From contig JAEWBU010000141.1 of NCBI GenBank assembly GCA_023390985.1, forward strand, positions 1 through 26,787: a DNA stretch of 26,787 bases. Reading direction: 5' to 3'. This DNA comes from Pseudomonadota bacterium. Lineage in GTDB: Bacteria; Pseudomonadota; Gammaproteobacteria; Burkholderiales; Burkholderiaceae_C. Both the position numbers and the translations under genes were made by a program. Below are positions 1-7,882 of this stretch, piece after piece. A model generated the notes under the pieces. It saw nothing but the letters and a program-made list of their open reading frames with translations, was not told where the DNA came from and did no database searches. Position 1 is the first letter of the stretch. Every line of letters begins with the position of its first letter.

Positions 1-2
1 GC

Positions 3-2879
3 TACACGCCGCCCGCCGGCGGCCTGCACTACCGCTGGCCCGACCTGCCCTCGCTGGTGATCGAGCAGCGGCTGCACGCCAAGCTGGACGCGGTGCGGGC
101 CTTCGCGCGGATCAACAGCATCGACCGGCAGGTGGTGCAGAGCGAGCGCGCCACCGTCGGCATCGTCACCGCCGGCAAGGCGCACTACGACTTCATGGAG
201 GTGCTGCGCCGCCTGGACATCCCGCCCGAGACGCTCGCGCTGCACGGCGTGCGCATCTACAAGCTGGGCCTGACCTATCCCATCGAGCCGACGCGCATGC
301 GCGAGTTCGCGCGCGGCCTGCGCGAGCTGCTGGTGATCGAGGAGAAGGCCCCGGTCGTCGAGGAGCAGCTGCGCTCCATGTTCTACAACGCGGCCGAGCG
401 CCCGGTGATCGTGGGCAAGGCCGATGCGCAGGGCGCGCCGCTGGTGTCCGCGCTGGGCGAGCTGCGGCCTTCGCGCCTGATCGAGATCGTCGCCGGTTGG
501 CTGGCGGGCCACTTCCCCGACCTGGACCGCCGCCACCTGGTGCGCGACTTCACGCTGCCCGGGCTGCTGTCCAACGAGAGCGACAGCGTCAAGCGCCTGC
601 CCTACTTCTGCGCGGGCTGCCCGCACAACACCAGCACCCGGGTGCCGGAGGGCTCGCATGCCCAGGCGGGCATCGGCTGCCACTTCATGGCCAGCTGGAT
701 GGACCGCGACACCGAAGGCCTGATCCAGATGGGCGGCGAAGGCGTGGACTGGGTCTCGCACGCCATGTTCACCAAGGTGCCGCACGTGTTCCAGAACCTG
801 GGCGACGGCACCTACTACCACTCGGGCTATCTCGCGATCCGCCAGGCCGTGGCGGCGCGCGCGACCCTCACCTACAAGATCCTCTTCAACGACGCCGTGG
901 CCATGACGGGCGGGCAGCCGGTCGACGGGATCATCAGCGTCGACGGCATCGCGCGGCAGGTGGAGGCCGAGGGCGTCAGGAAGGTCGTGGTGGTCTCCGA
1001 CGACATCGCCAAGTACGACGCGATCAAAGGGCGCTTCCCCGCCGGCACCGAGTTCCACGACCGCGACCAGCTCGATGCCGTGCAGCGCCGCCTGCGCGAG
1101 ATGCCGGGCGTCACCGTGCTGATCTACGAACAGACCTGCGCGGCCGAGAAGCGCCGCCGGCGCAAGAAGGGCGAACTGGTCGACCCGGCCCGCCGCGTGT
1201 TCATCAACGACCGCGTGTGCGAAGGCTGCGGCGACTGCAGCGTGCAGAGCAACTGCGTCGCGGTGCTGCCGACCGAAACGCCGCTGGGCCGCAAGCGCAA
1301 GATCGACCAGAGCAGCTGCAACAAGGACTACTCCTGCGTGAAGGGGTTCTGCCCGAGCTTCGTGGGGGTCGTGGGGGGCAAGCTGAAGAAGCGGGCGGGA
1401 GCACTGGATTCCCGCCTTCGCGGGAATGACGAGGCCGGCGCGCTGGGCCAATTCGAGCGGCAGGTGGAAGCCCTGCCCCAGCCGGCGCCCCACGCCTGGA
1501 CCGCGCCCTACGACCTGCTCGTCACCGGCGTCGGCGGCACCGGTGTCGTGACCGTGGGTGCGCTGATCTCGATGGCGGCCCACCTGGAAGGCAAGAGCGC
1601 CAGCGTGCTGGACTTCATGGGCTTCGCGCAGAAGGGCGGCTCGGTGCTGTCGTTCGTGCGCCTGGCCGACATCCCCTCGCGCCTGAACCAGGTGCGCATC
1701 GACACCCAGCAGGCCGACGCGCTGCTCGCCTGCGACCTGGTGGTGGGCGCCTCGCCCGACGCGCTGGCCACCGTGCGGCACGGCCGCACGCGCATCCTGG
1801 CCAACACCCACGAGGTGCCCGTGGCCGAGAGCCTGCGCAACCCGGACGCCAGCCTCAAGGTGCCCGCGCTGCTGCAAAAACTCCGCTTCGCGGCGGGCGA
1901 CGACCGCGTGGAGACGCTGGATGCGCAAGCGCTGGCCGAAGCCTTCCTGGGCGACTCGATCGTCTCCAACATCCTGGCCCTCGGCCATGCCTGGCAGCGC
2001 GGCCTGGTGCCGGTGGGCCTGGACGCCCTGCTGCGCGCCATCGAGCTCAATGGCGTCGGCGTCGAGAACAACAAGCTGGCCTTCTCGCTGGGCCGCCTGG
2101 CCGCCGCCGATCCGCAGGCCGTGGCCGCGCTGCTGCGCGAGCCGCAGCCTGCGCAACCTGCGCAGGCGCTGGACAGCCTCGACGCGATCTTCGAGCGCGC
2201 CATGCAGCACCTGTCCGGCTACCAGAGCGAGGCCTACGCGCGCCGCTTCGCCGAATTCGTGGCGCAGGTGCGCCGACGCGAAGTCGCGCTGGGCACCGAT
2301 CCTTCGCTGCCCTTCACGCGGGCCGTCGCGCGGTCGCTCTTCAAGCTGATGGCCTACAAGGACGAGTACGAGGTCGCGCGGCTGTACACCGACGGCGAGT
2401 TCCTGAAGGCGATGCACCAGCAGTTCGAAGGCGACCCGGCGCTGGAGTTCTACATGGCCCCGCCGATCATCAGCCGCGCGAAGCACGGCGAGCGTCCGCG
2501 CAAGGTGCGGCTGGGCGGCTGGATGCTGCCCGCGATGAAGCTGCTGGCGCACGGACGGCGCCTGCGCGGCACGCCGCTCGACGTCTTCGGCTACACGCAG
2601 GAGCGCCGCATGGAACGCGCGCTGGTCGCGCAATACCAGCAGCGCATCGAGGCGCTGCTACCCGCGCTGGACGCCGATCGCCTGAAGGTCGCCACCGAGA
2701 TCGCGCTGCTGCCGCTGTCGATGCGCGGCTTCGGCCCGGTCAAGGAGGCCAACGTGGCGGCGGCCCGCCTGCGCGAGGCGGAACTGCTGCACCGCTTCGA
2801 TCCGCAGGTCTATCCGAAACCGCGGCAGGAGGCCCGGGCGGGGCAGCTGCGCGGCATCCGCGTCACCGCCGCGGCCTAG
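3..2879 (+). CDS. Indolepyruvate / 2-oxoacid:ferredoxin oxidoreductase, fused, 5'-truncated by window edge
   Basis: The reading frame is open from position 3, so the start lies outside the window; about 958 residues are visible of a family usually near 1150-1200. The family oxidatively decarboxylates aryl or branched 2-oxoacids (indolepyruvate, phenylpyruvate) to acyl-CoA, with TPP and Fe-S clusters. Visible in order: the C-terminal TPP-binding part (FCAGCPHNTS near residue 202, GEGVDW near 240); a ferredoxin-like cysteine set (C406, C409, C412, C417, then C439, C445, C450); the gamma-subunit domain starting at GVGGTGVV near residue 510; and a C-terminal domain of the type found in fused betaproteobacterial IORs. 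Odd feature: nt 1397-1431, between the cysteine-rich and gamma domains, is an in-frame palindromic repeat encoding GALDSRLRGND. Family assignment is firm; the exact substrate is inferred. Confidence 0.93.
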   Translation, partial: YTPPAGGLHYRWPDLPSLVIEQRLHAKLDAVRAFARINSIDRQVVQSERATVGIVTAGKAHYDFMEVLRRLDIPPETLALHGVRIYKLGLTYPIEPTRMREFARGLRELLVIEEKAPVVEEQLRSMFYNAAERPVIVGKADAQGAPLVSALGELRPSRLIEIVAGWLAGHFPDLDRRHLVRDFTLPGLLSNESDSVKRLPYFCAGCPHNTSTRVPEGSHAQAGIGCHFMASWMDRDTEGLIQMGGEGVDWVSHAMFTKVPHVFQNLGDGTYYHSGYLAIRQAVAARATLTYKILFNDAVAMTGGQPVDGIISVDGIARQVEAEGVRKVVVVSDDIAKYDAIKGRFPAGTEFHDRDQLDAVQRRLREMPGVTVLIYEQTCAAEKRRRRKKGELVDPARRVFINDRVCEGCGDCSVQSNCVAVLPTETPLGRKRKIDQSSCNKDYSCVKGFCPSFVGVVGGKLKKRAGALDSRLRGNDEAGALGQFERQVEALPQPAPHAWTAPYDLLVTGVGGTGVVTVGALISMAAHLEGKSASVLDFMGFAQKGGSVLSFVRLADIPSRLNQVRIDTQQADALLACDLVVGASPDALATVRHGRTRILANTHEVPVAESLRNPDASLKVPALLQKLRFAAGDDRVETLDAQALAEAFLGDSIVSNILALGHAWQRGLVPVGLDALLRAIELNGVGVENNKLAFSLGRLAAADPQAVAALLREPQPAQPAQALDSLDAIFERAMQHLSGYQSEAYARRFAEFVAQVRRREVALGTDPSLPFTRAVARSLFKLMAYKDEYEVARLYTDGEFLKAMHQQFEGDPALEFYMAPPIISRAKHGERPRKVRLGGWMLPAMKLLAHGRRLRGTPLDVFGYTQERRMERALVAQYQQRIEALLPALDADRLKVATEIALLPLSMRGFGPVKEANVAAARLREAELLHRFDPQVYPKPRQEARAGQLRGIRVTAAA
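1397..1431 (+). repeat. Single palindromic repeat (REP-like) inside a coding gene
   Basis: Palindrome ATTCCCGC (1408-1415), loop CTTC, GCGGGAAT (1420-1427), preceded by GGGAGCACTGG and followed by GACG. It matches almost base for base the copies near 7798, 12396 and 17658. It is read in frame without a stop inside the IOR gene. It is the only unpaired copy in the window. Confidence 0.9.
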
Positions 2880-2894
2880 GGCCCGTCGAGCGCC

Positions 2895-3047
2895 TCAGCC
2901 CGACACGCGGTTGTAGCGCTCGATCTGGCAGTTCCAGGACGCCTCGCCTTCGGTCGTGCAGGGTGAGGCGGCGGTGGGCGGGGCGATGTAGCCGGCGCAG
3001 CCGGCCACGGACAGCAGCAGCAGGAAAGCGGCGAAGCAGCGGGCCAT
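2895..3047 (-). CDS. Small lipoprotein, 50 aa
   Basis: Starts MARCFAAFLLLLSVAGC, a short lipoprotein signal peptide with lipobox VAGC and lipidated Cys17. The mature part is only about 34 residues, with two more cysteines (C30, C40) that could form a disulfide. A good ribosome site (GAGGAG, eight bases upstream) supports the ATG at 3047. It runs opposite to the upstream IOR gene, leaving only 15 bases between the two stop codons, and is divergent from the DUF4148 gene. Location in the inner or outer membrane is inferred from the lipobox; function is unknown. Short length keeps confidence moderate. Confidence 0.75.
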   Translation of the reverse strand: MARCFAAFLLLLSVAGCAGYIAPPTAASPCTTEGEASWNCQIERYNRVSG

Positions 3048-3290
3048 TTGTTCGCTCCTCGTTGGACAGGCGGGGAACGACTGTACGCCCGCCCCCCTGA
3101 ACGCGATGGCCGAGCTCACGGGCTGCTCGGCGATGGGCGTCGCGGCGATACGTTCGAAATACAAACTGGTACCGCGCCGATGCGGCGCGAATACCACCGT
3201 CGCCCAGACTGCATCCACGCCAACGAGGCCGGTGATGCAGGAGCGAAGCAGCCGGTCCCGTCTGTCCACCCCTTCGCTCCGGAGAAGTCC

Positions 3291-3680
3291 ATGAACCAAC
3301 GCACCGCATCCGCCCTCGCCTTCGCCTGCAGCGTGGCCGCCGCCACCCTCGCAGCGACCGCCATGTCGAGCAGCGCCTGGGCCGATGACATCACGATCGA
3401 CACCACGCCGTTCGTCAGCCAGCGCAGCCGCGCCGAGGTCCGCGCCGAAGTGCTGGCCGACCGCGCCAAGCTGTCGAGCGCCGGCTACGAATGGATCGCC
3501 CAGCAGAGCGCTCCGCTGCCCACCAGCGGCCTGACCCGTGCGCAGGCGAAGGCCGACTACGTCGCCGCACGTGAAGAGGTGATGGCGCGCAATTCCGAAG
3601 GTGGCGGATCCGCCCTGATGGGTGGCCGGCCCGCCGTCCGCGTGCTGCCCACCATGGCCGCCGCCCAGCACGCGCAGTGA
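3291..3680 (+). CDS. Exported DUF4148-family protein, 129 aa
   Basis: N-terminal signal peptide (basic MNQR, hydrophobic stretch 8-25, AWA cleavage site before D32) followed by a short hydrophilic domain. That domain carries the pattern FVSQRSRAEVRAEV...LTRAQAKADYVAAREEVMARN, typical of DUF4148 proteins of Burkholderiales. The ATG at 3291 is preceded by GGAGAAG, a fair ribosome site. These proteins are small, periplasmic, often in many copies per genome, and have no established function. Its stop overlaps a GTG that may begin the histidine kinase gene (GTGA at 3677-3680). Confidence 0.85.
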   Translation: MNQRTASALAFACSVAAATLAATAMSSSAWADDITIDTTPFVSQRSRAEVRAEVLADRAKLSSAGYEWIAQQSAPLPTSGLTRAQAKADYVAAREEVMARNSEGGGSALMGGRPAVRVLPTMAAAQHAQ

Positions 3681-6649
3681 GCCGGACGCCCGGCGTGGAA
3701 GCGCCCCTGTCGTCCCTGAGCCCGGTCGAGCCTGCTCGGCCGGGCTCCTGGCATCCGGATCCCGCGATGGCCGGCCGGCACGACGCGGCGACGTCCGACG
3801 CCTTGCGCCGCGCGGCCTCGGCCGTGGCGCATCCCGCCGATGCGCAGCTGTTCCCGGTGCTGGTGCGCGACCTGGCGGGGCTGCTGGAGGTGGCGCTCGT
3901 GCTGGTCGCCGTGTACGCCGACGACGCGCGCTCCCGGCTGCGCACGCTGGCCGTCAGCCTGGACGGCCAGCCGCGCACGAATTTCGGCTTCCGCCATGAA
4001 GACCTGGACAGCCGCGCCGGCTTCTTCGCGCGCGAGCGCCTGGACGCGCTCGTGTCCGTTCCGCTGACCGACAGCGCGGGCGAGCCGCTCGGCCTGCTGC
4101 TGGCGATGGACCGCGGCCCCCTGAACCGCTGGCCCGCCGGCCACGCCGAGGCGCTGCTGGGCCTGTTCGGCATGCGCGCCTGCGCCGAGATCGAGCGCGA
4201 GCGGACCGAGGCGACCCTGCGCGCGGTGGCGCTGGCCGTTTCCGGGGCGGGCAGCGGCACGGTGTTCGATGAACTGGTGCGCCTGCTGGCCACCATCCTG
4301 CATGTCGATGTCGCGGTGGTGGCCCGCCACGAACCCGCGCACCCGGAGGGCCTGCGCGTGCTCGCGATGTACTGCGACGGGCAGATCCACCGCGACATCA
4401 CTTACGCGCTGGCCGGATCGCCCTGCGGCACCGTGCTGGGCCAGCATTTCCGCGTCTACCCCAAGGACCTGCGCAGCCTGTTCCCCGGCGACCGCGACCT
4501 GCGCGAGCTGGGCTGCGAAGGCTATGCCGGGCATCCGCTGGCGGGGCTGGACGGCACGCCGATCGGCATCCTGTCGGTCGCCTCGCGCCGGCCGCTCACC
4601 CAGGTGGGACGGCTGCGCGCCACGCTCAAGATCTTCGCCGTGCGCGCGGCGGCCGAGGTCGAGCGGCTGCTCGCCAGCGAAGCGCAGAAGCAGGCCATGG
4701 AAGACCTGCGCCAGCGCGAGGAGCAGTACCGCGCCATCTTCGAGAGCTCGCTCGACGGCCTGTTCCTGTGGAACGAGAACATCCGGGTGGTGGACGCCAA
4801 CCCGGCCGGGCTGGCGCTGTACGGCTACGGGCGAAAGGACGTGATCGGGCGGGGCTTCCCCTCGTACATGCCGCGCGACTACGTGCGCGCCCGCGAGGAC
4901 ATGGTCCGGCGCGCGCTGGAGGGCCACACCACACACGTGGAGACCACGGTGCTGCGGCCCAACGGCACGAAGTTCGAGGCCGACCTGCGCGTCATGCCCT
5001 TCGTGCACCGGGGCCGGCCGCATGCGCTGGCGGTGGTGCGCGACATCAGCGAGCGGCGCGAGCGCGAACGCGAACTGCAGCGCAGCGAGGAACAGTACCG
5101 CGCGATCTTCAACGCATCGGTCGACGCGATGGTGCTGCGCGACGCGAACTTCCGGATCGTCGACGTCAACGCGACCTACCAGGCCATGACGGGCTATTCG
5201 CGCGCCGAGGTGATCGGGGTGGACCGCGTGCTGGCCAATCCGGAACAGGCCGGCGCCGCCATCCGCGCGCTGCACGTGCAGGCGCTGGCGGGCGCGACGG
5301 TCCGGCTGGACACGCAGCTGGTGCGGCGCGACGGCCACCGCTACGAGCTGGAGCTGCGCGGCGTGCCCATCCTGCACCGCGGCCAGCCGCACGTGCTCTA
5401 CATCGGCCGCGACGTCACCGACCGCGCATCGGCCGAGCGCCGCCGCAACGAACTGGAGCGCCAGCTGCGCCAGGCCCAGAAGATGGAAGCGATCGGCCAG
5501 CTCACCGGCGGCCTCGCGCACGACTTCAACAACATCCTCACCAGCGTGCTCGGCTACATCGGCATGGCGCAGGAGCGCGACGGCGCGGCGGCCGACCCGG
5601 CGCTGGCGCGCCAGCTGGAGCAGGCGCGCCTGGCGGCCGAGCGGGCGCGCGAGCACGTGGCGCAGCTGCTGTCGTTCTCGCGGCCGCGGCGCGGCGAGCG
5701 CAAGCTGCTCGCGCCCGCGCAGCTGGCCGCCCAGGTGCTGCAGCTGCTGCGGCCCAACCTGCCTTCCTCCATCGCGGTGGACTGGGAGGCGCCGCGCGAG
5801 GGCGCCGAACTGCCGCCGGTGATCGCCGACCCGGTGCAGTTCGAGCAGGTGCTGCTCAACCTGTGCCTGAACGCGCGCGACGCGATCGGCGAGCAGGGCA
5901 CGATCCGGCTGCGCACCAGCCACATCGCGGCGGTGGGGCATTGCGCCTCCTGCAGCGCGCGGCTCGACTCGGTGAGCCGCTGGGTCGTGTTCGAGGTCAC
6001 GGACGACGGCAGCGGCATGAGCCGCGAAGTCATCGACCGCATGTTCGAGCCCTTCTTCACCACCAAGGACGTGGGCCGCGGCACCGGCATGGGCCTGGCC
6101 ATGGTCCACGGCATCGTGCACGACCATGGCGGCCACCTGCAGGTGCGCTCCACGACCGGTCGCGGTTCGACCTTCCGCGTGCTGCTGCCCGCCGGCGAGC
6201 TGCCGGCCGCGCCGGCGGAATCGAGCGCGTCCCTGGCGCCCTCGCCCGCGTTCGGCAAGCCGCTGCGCGGCCGCGTGCTGCTGGTCGAGGACGAGCCCAA
6301 CGTCGGCGGCTTCATGCAGGAGCTGATGAGCGGCTGGGGTTTGCAGGTGGTGCTGGAGCGCGATCCCCTGCGGGCCGCACGCCGGCTGACGGCTGCCGAC
6401 CAGCCCTTCGACCTGCTGCTGACCGACCAGACCATGCCCGGCATGACCGGCCTGGCGCTGGCCCGCCATGCGACGCACCAGCGGCCGGGCCTGCCGGTGC
6501 TGCTGTACACGGGCAATGCCTCGGACATCGCCGAGCACGAGCTCGCCGCGTGCGGCATCTCCCACCAGTTGCGCAAGCCCGTCGAGGCGAATGCGCTGAG
6601 ACGACTGCTCGCCGACCTGCTCGGCACGCGGGAAGCAGCCCGGCTGTGA
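3677..6649 (+). CDS. Hybrid sensor histidine kinase, GAF-GAF-PAS-PAS-HisKA-HATPase-REC, 990 aa
   Basis: No membrane segment or signal peptide is seen, so this is probably a cytosolic sensor. Two GAF-like domains occupy about 55-175 and 190-330. Two PAS domains follow, each starting EEQYRAIF (near 348 and 471). The dimerisation/H-box is GGLAHDFNN with H615. The ATPase domain has the N-box NLCLNARDAI (near 727), DDGSGM (near 775), FEPFFTTK and GTGMGL (near 801). A C-terminal receiver begins RVLLVEDEP (near 865) with phospho-acceptor D917 in TDQTMPG and a KP pair later. A CASC motif (C756, C759) sits between the N- and G1-boxes. The GTG start overlaps the DUF4148 stop; ATG at 3767 is an alternative that removes a proline-rich 30-residue lead. 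Neither has a clear ribosome site. An OmpR-family regulator follows 94 bases downstream and is a likely partner. Confidence 0.9.
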   Translation: MSRTPGVEAPLSSLSPVEPARPGSWHPDPAMAGRHDAATSDALRRAASAVAHPADAQLFPVLVRDLAGLLEVALVLVAVYADDARSRLRTLAVSLDGQPRTNFGFRHEDLDSRAGFFARERLDALVSVPLTDSAGEPLGLLLAMDRGPLNRWPAGHAEALLGLFGMRACAEIERERTEATLRAVALAVSGAGSGTVFDELVRLLATILHVDVAVVARHEPAHPEGLRVLAMYCDGQIHRDITYALAGSPCGTVLGQHFRVYPKDLRSLFPGDRDLRELGCEGYAGHPLAGLDGTPIGILSVASRRPLTQVGRLRATLKIFAVRAAAEVERLLASEAQKQAMEDLRQREEQYRAIFESSLDGLFLWNENIRVVDANPAGLALYGYGRKDVIGRGFPSYMPRDYVRAREDMVRRALEGHTTHVETTVLRPNGTKFEADLRVMPFVHRGRPHALAVVRDISERRERERELQRSEEQYRAIFNASVDAMVLRDANFRIVDVNATYQAMTGYSRAEVIGVDRVLANPEQAGAAIRALHVQALAGATVRLDTQLVRRDGHRYELELRGVPILHRGQPHVLYIGRDVTDRASAERRRNELERQLRQAQKMEAIGQLTGGLAHDFNNILTSVLGYIGMAQERDGAAADPALARQLEQARLAAERAREHVAQLLSFSRPRRGERKLLAPAQLAAQVLQLLRPNLPSSIAVDWEAPREGAELPPVIADPVQFEQVLLNLCLNARDAIGEQGTIRLRTSHIAAVGHCASCSARLDSVSRWVVFEVTDDGSGMSREVIDRMFEPFFTTKDVGRGTGMGLAMVHGIVHDHGGHLQVRSTTGRGSTFRVLLPAGELPAAPAESSASLAPSPAFGKPLRGRVLLVEDEPNVGGFMQELMSGWGLQVVLERDPLRAARRLTAADQPFDLLLTDQTMPGMTGLALARHATHQRPGLPVLLYTGNASDIAEHELAACGISHQLRKPVEANALRRLLADLLGTREAARL

Positions 6650-6684
6650 TCGCGCGGGCCGGGATCTGTTGTCCCCCGCACGCG

Positions 6685-6701
6685 GTGTAACGACCGTGTA
6701 A
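6685..6701 (+). promoter_or_regulatory. Direct repeat GTGTAA-N5-GTGTAA, candidate OmpR-family operator
   Basis: Two identical hexamers GTGTAA (6685-6690 and 6696-6701) separated by CGACC, an 11-bp period. This is the usual geometry of OmpR/PhoB-family binding sites. It ends 42 bases before the start codon of an OmpR-family regulator, so autoregulation is a reasonable inference. Confidence 0.45.
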
Positions 6702-6729
6702 GGGGTGCGCGCGGGCCGGACGGCGCGAG

Positions 6730-6735
6730 CAGAAT
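6730..6735 (+). promoter_or_regulatory. Possible -10 element CAGAAT, leaderless start
   Basis: CAGAAT lies eight bases before the ATG at 6744, and no ribosome site is visible, so transcription may start at or next to the start codon. No good -35 is present. The GTGTAA repeat would fall at about -58 to -42, an activator-like position. Confidence 0.3.
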
Positions 6736-6743
6736 CCGGCCGC

Positions 6744-7496
6744 ATGAACGACGCTCGCACGCGGCTGCTCGTGGTGGACGACGATCCGTCGATCCGCGCC
6801 ATGCTGCGCGAGTACCTGGAAGGCCACGGCTATGCCGTCGCCGAGGCAGGCAACGGCGCCCAGTTGCGCGCGGCCCTCGAGCGCGAGCGGCCCGACGCCG
6901 TCCTGCTCGACATTTCGCTGCCGGGCGAGGACGGCCTGGTGCTGGCCCGCTTCCTGCGCGAGCGCTACGACCTGGGGCTCATCATGGTCACGGCCTCCGC
7001 CGAAGTGGTGGACCGCGTGGTCGGGCTGGAGCTGGGCGCCGACGACTACATCGTCAAGCCGTTCGACCTGCGTGAACTGCTGGCGCGGCTGAAGAGCGTG
7101 CTGCGCCGCGTGCACGCCAGGCATGCCACGCCCCCGGCCCAGCCGCAGGCCCAGCAGCAGCAGCAACAGCCCCAGGCGGCCCGGCGCATGCCGTTCGGCC
7201 GCTGCGAAGTGGACCTGGACGCGCACCGCATGTTTGAAGCCGGCGGCGGCGAGGTCACGCTGACGCCGATGGAATACCAGCTGCTGGAGGCGTTCCTCGC
7301 CAACCCCAATCGCGTGCTCACGCGCGACCAACTGCTGCTGCGCACGCGCAACCGCGAATGGGAGCCCTTCGACCGCTCGATCGACATCCGCATCGGCCGC
7401 CTGCGCCGCAAGATCGAGTTCGACCCCGACGGCGACCCGCGCTGCATCCGCACCGTGCGCAACGCGGGCTACATGTACGTGCCCGACGGCAAGTAG
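6744..7496 (+). CDS. OmpR-family DNA-binding response regulator, 250 aa
   Basis: The N-terminal receiver has acidic DDDPS near residue 12, phospho-acceptor D56 in LLDISLPGEDG, MVTAS and YIVKPFD. The C-terminal winged helix includes LTPMEYQLLEAF, LTRDQLL and the recognition region DRSIDIRIGRLRRKIE. The two are joined by a linker near residues 129-150 containing Q-A-QQQQQQ-P-Q, encoded mainly by CAG repeats. The ATG at 6744 matches the receiver start; longer upstream starts add only unlike sequence. It most likely receives phosphate from the hybrid kinase encoded just upstream, although that kinase also has its own receiver. The acylphosphatase gene begins five bases after its stop, suggesting co-transcription. 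The target genes cannot be read from sequence. Confidence 0.93.
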   Translation: MNDARTRLLVVDDDPSIRAMLREYLEGHGYAVAEAGNGAQLRAALERERPDAVLLDISLPGEDGLVLARFLRERYDLGLIMVTASAEVVDRVVGLELGADDYIVKPFDLRELLARLKSVLRRVHARHATPPAQPQAQQQQQQPQAARRMPFGRCEVDLDAHRMFEAGGGEVTLTPMEYQLLEAFLANPNRVLTRDQLLLRTRNREWEPFDRSIDIRIGRLRRKIEFDPDGDPRCIRTVRNAGYMYVPDGK

Positions 7497-7501
7497 CGCG
7501 G

Positions 7502-7795
7502 ATGGGTTCGGCGATCGAAACCCGCCTGGTGCGCGTGCGTGGGCGAGTGCAGGGGGTGGGTTACCGCTATGCCTGCGTGCAGCACGCCCGCGAGCTCGGG
7601 CTCACGGGCTGGGTCCGCAACCGGATGGACGAGTCGGTCGAGGCCCTGCTGCAGGGCTCGCCGGAGGGGGTGGCGAGCATGTGCGAATGGATGGAGGACG
7701 GGGTCGAGAGCGCGCTGGTGGAGCGGATGGAGGTGAGCGAAGTCGAGGCACCGTTCCCGCGATTCGAAACGTTCGACCAGCTGCCGACGGAGTGA
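7502..7795 (+). CDS. acyP: Acylphosphatase, 97 aa
   Basis: Hydrolyses the carboxyl-phosphate bond of acylphosphates. The sequence has the family signature VRGRVQGVGYR with the catalytic arginine R22, and GWVRN with the catalytic asparagine N40, in a protein of normal length (about 90-100 aa). It starts five bases after the upstream regulator's stop codon, so it is probably expressed with it. The 3' end abuts a pair of palindromic repeats and faces the convergent feruloyl-CoA synthetase-like gene. Confidence 0.93.
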   Translation: MGSAIETRLVRVRGRVQGVGYRYACVQHARELGLTGWVRNRMDESVEALLQGSPEGVASMCEWMEDGVESALVERMEVSEVEAPFPRFETFDQLPTE

Positions 7796-7797
7796 TG

Positions 7798-7870
7798 GAA
7801 GCACTGGATTCCCGCCGTCGCGGGAATGACGGGCACCTTCTTCGTCATCCCCGCGAAGGCGGGGATCCAG
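7798..7870. repeat. Inverted pair of palindromic repeats (REP-like)
   Basis: Forward copy 7798-7831 has stem ATTCCCGC/GCGGGAAT with loop CGTC (other copies have CTTC). Inverted copy 7843-7870 has stem ATCCCCGC/GCGGGGAT. The spacer is 11 bases. The inverted copy has lost the outer GTGCTCC flank. The pair fills nearly the whole gap between two convergent genes. Confidence 0.88.
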
Positions 7871-7882
7871 GGGGCGCAGGAC

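Noticed and set aside
3557..6802. Minus-strand open frame of over 1000 codons opposite the hybrid kinase
   Set aside because: No domain, compositionally biased, and the plus strand has clear GAF/PAS/kinase/receiver motifs. Shadow frame.
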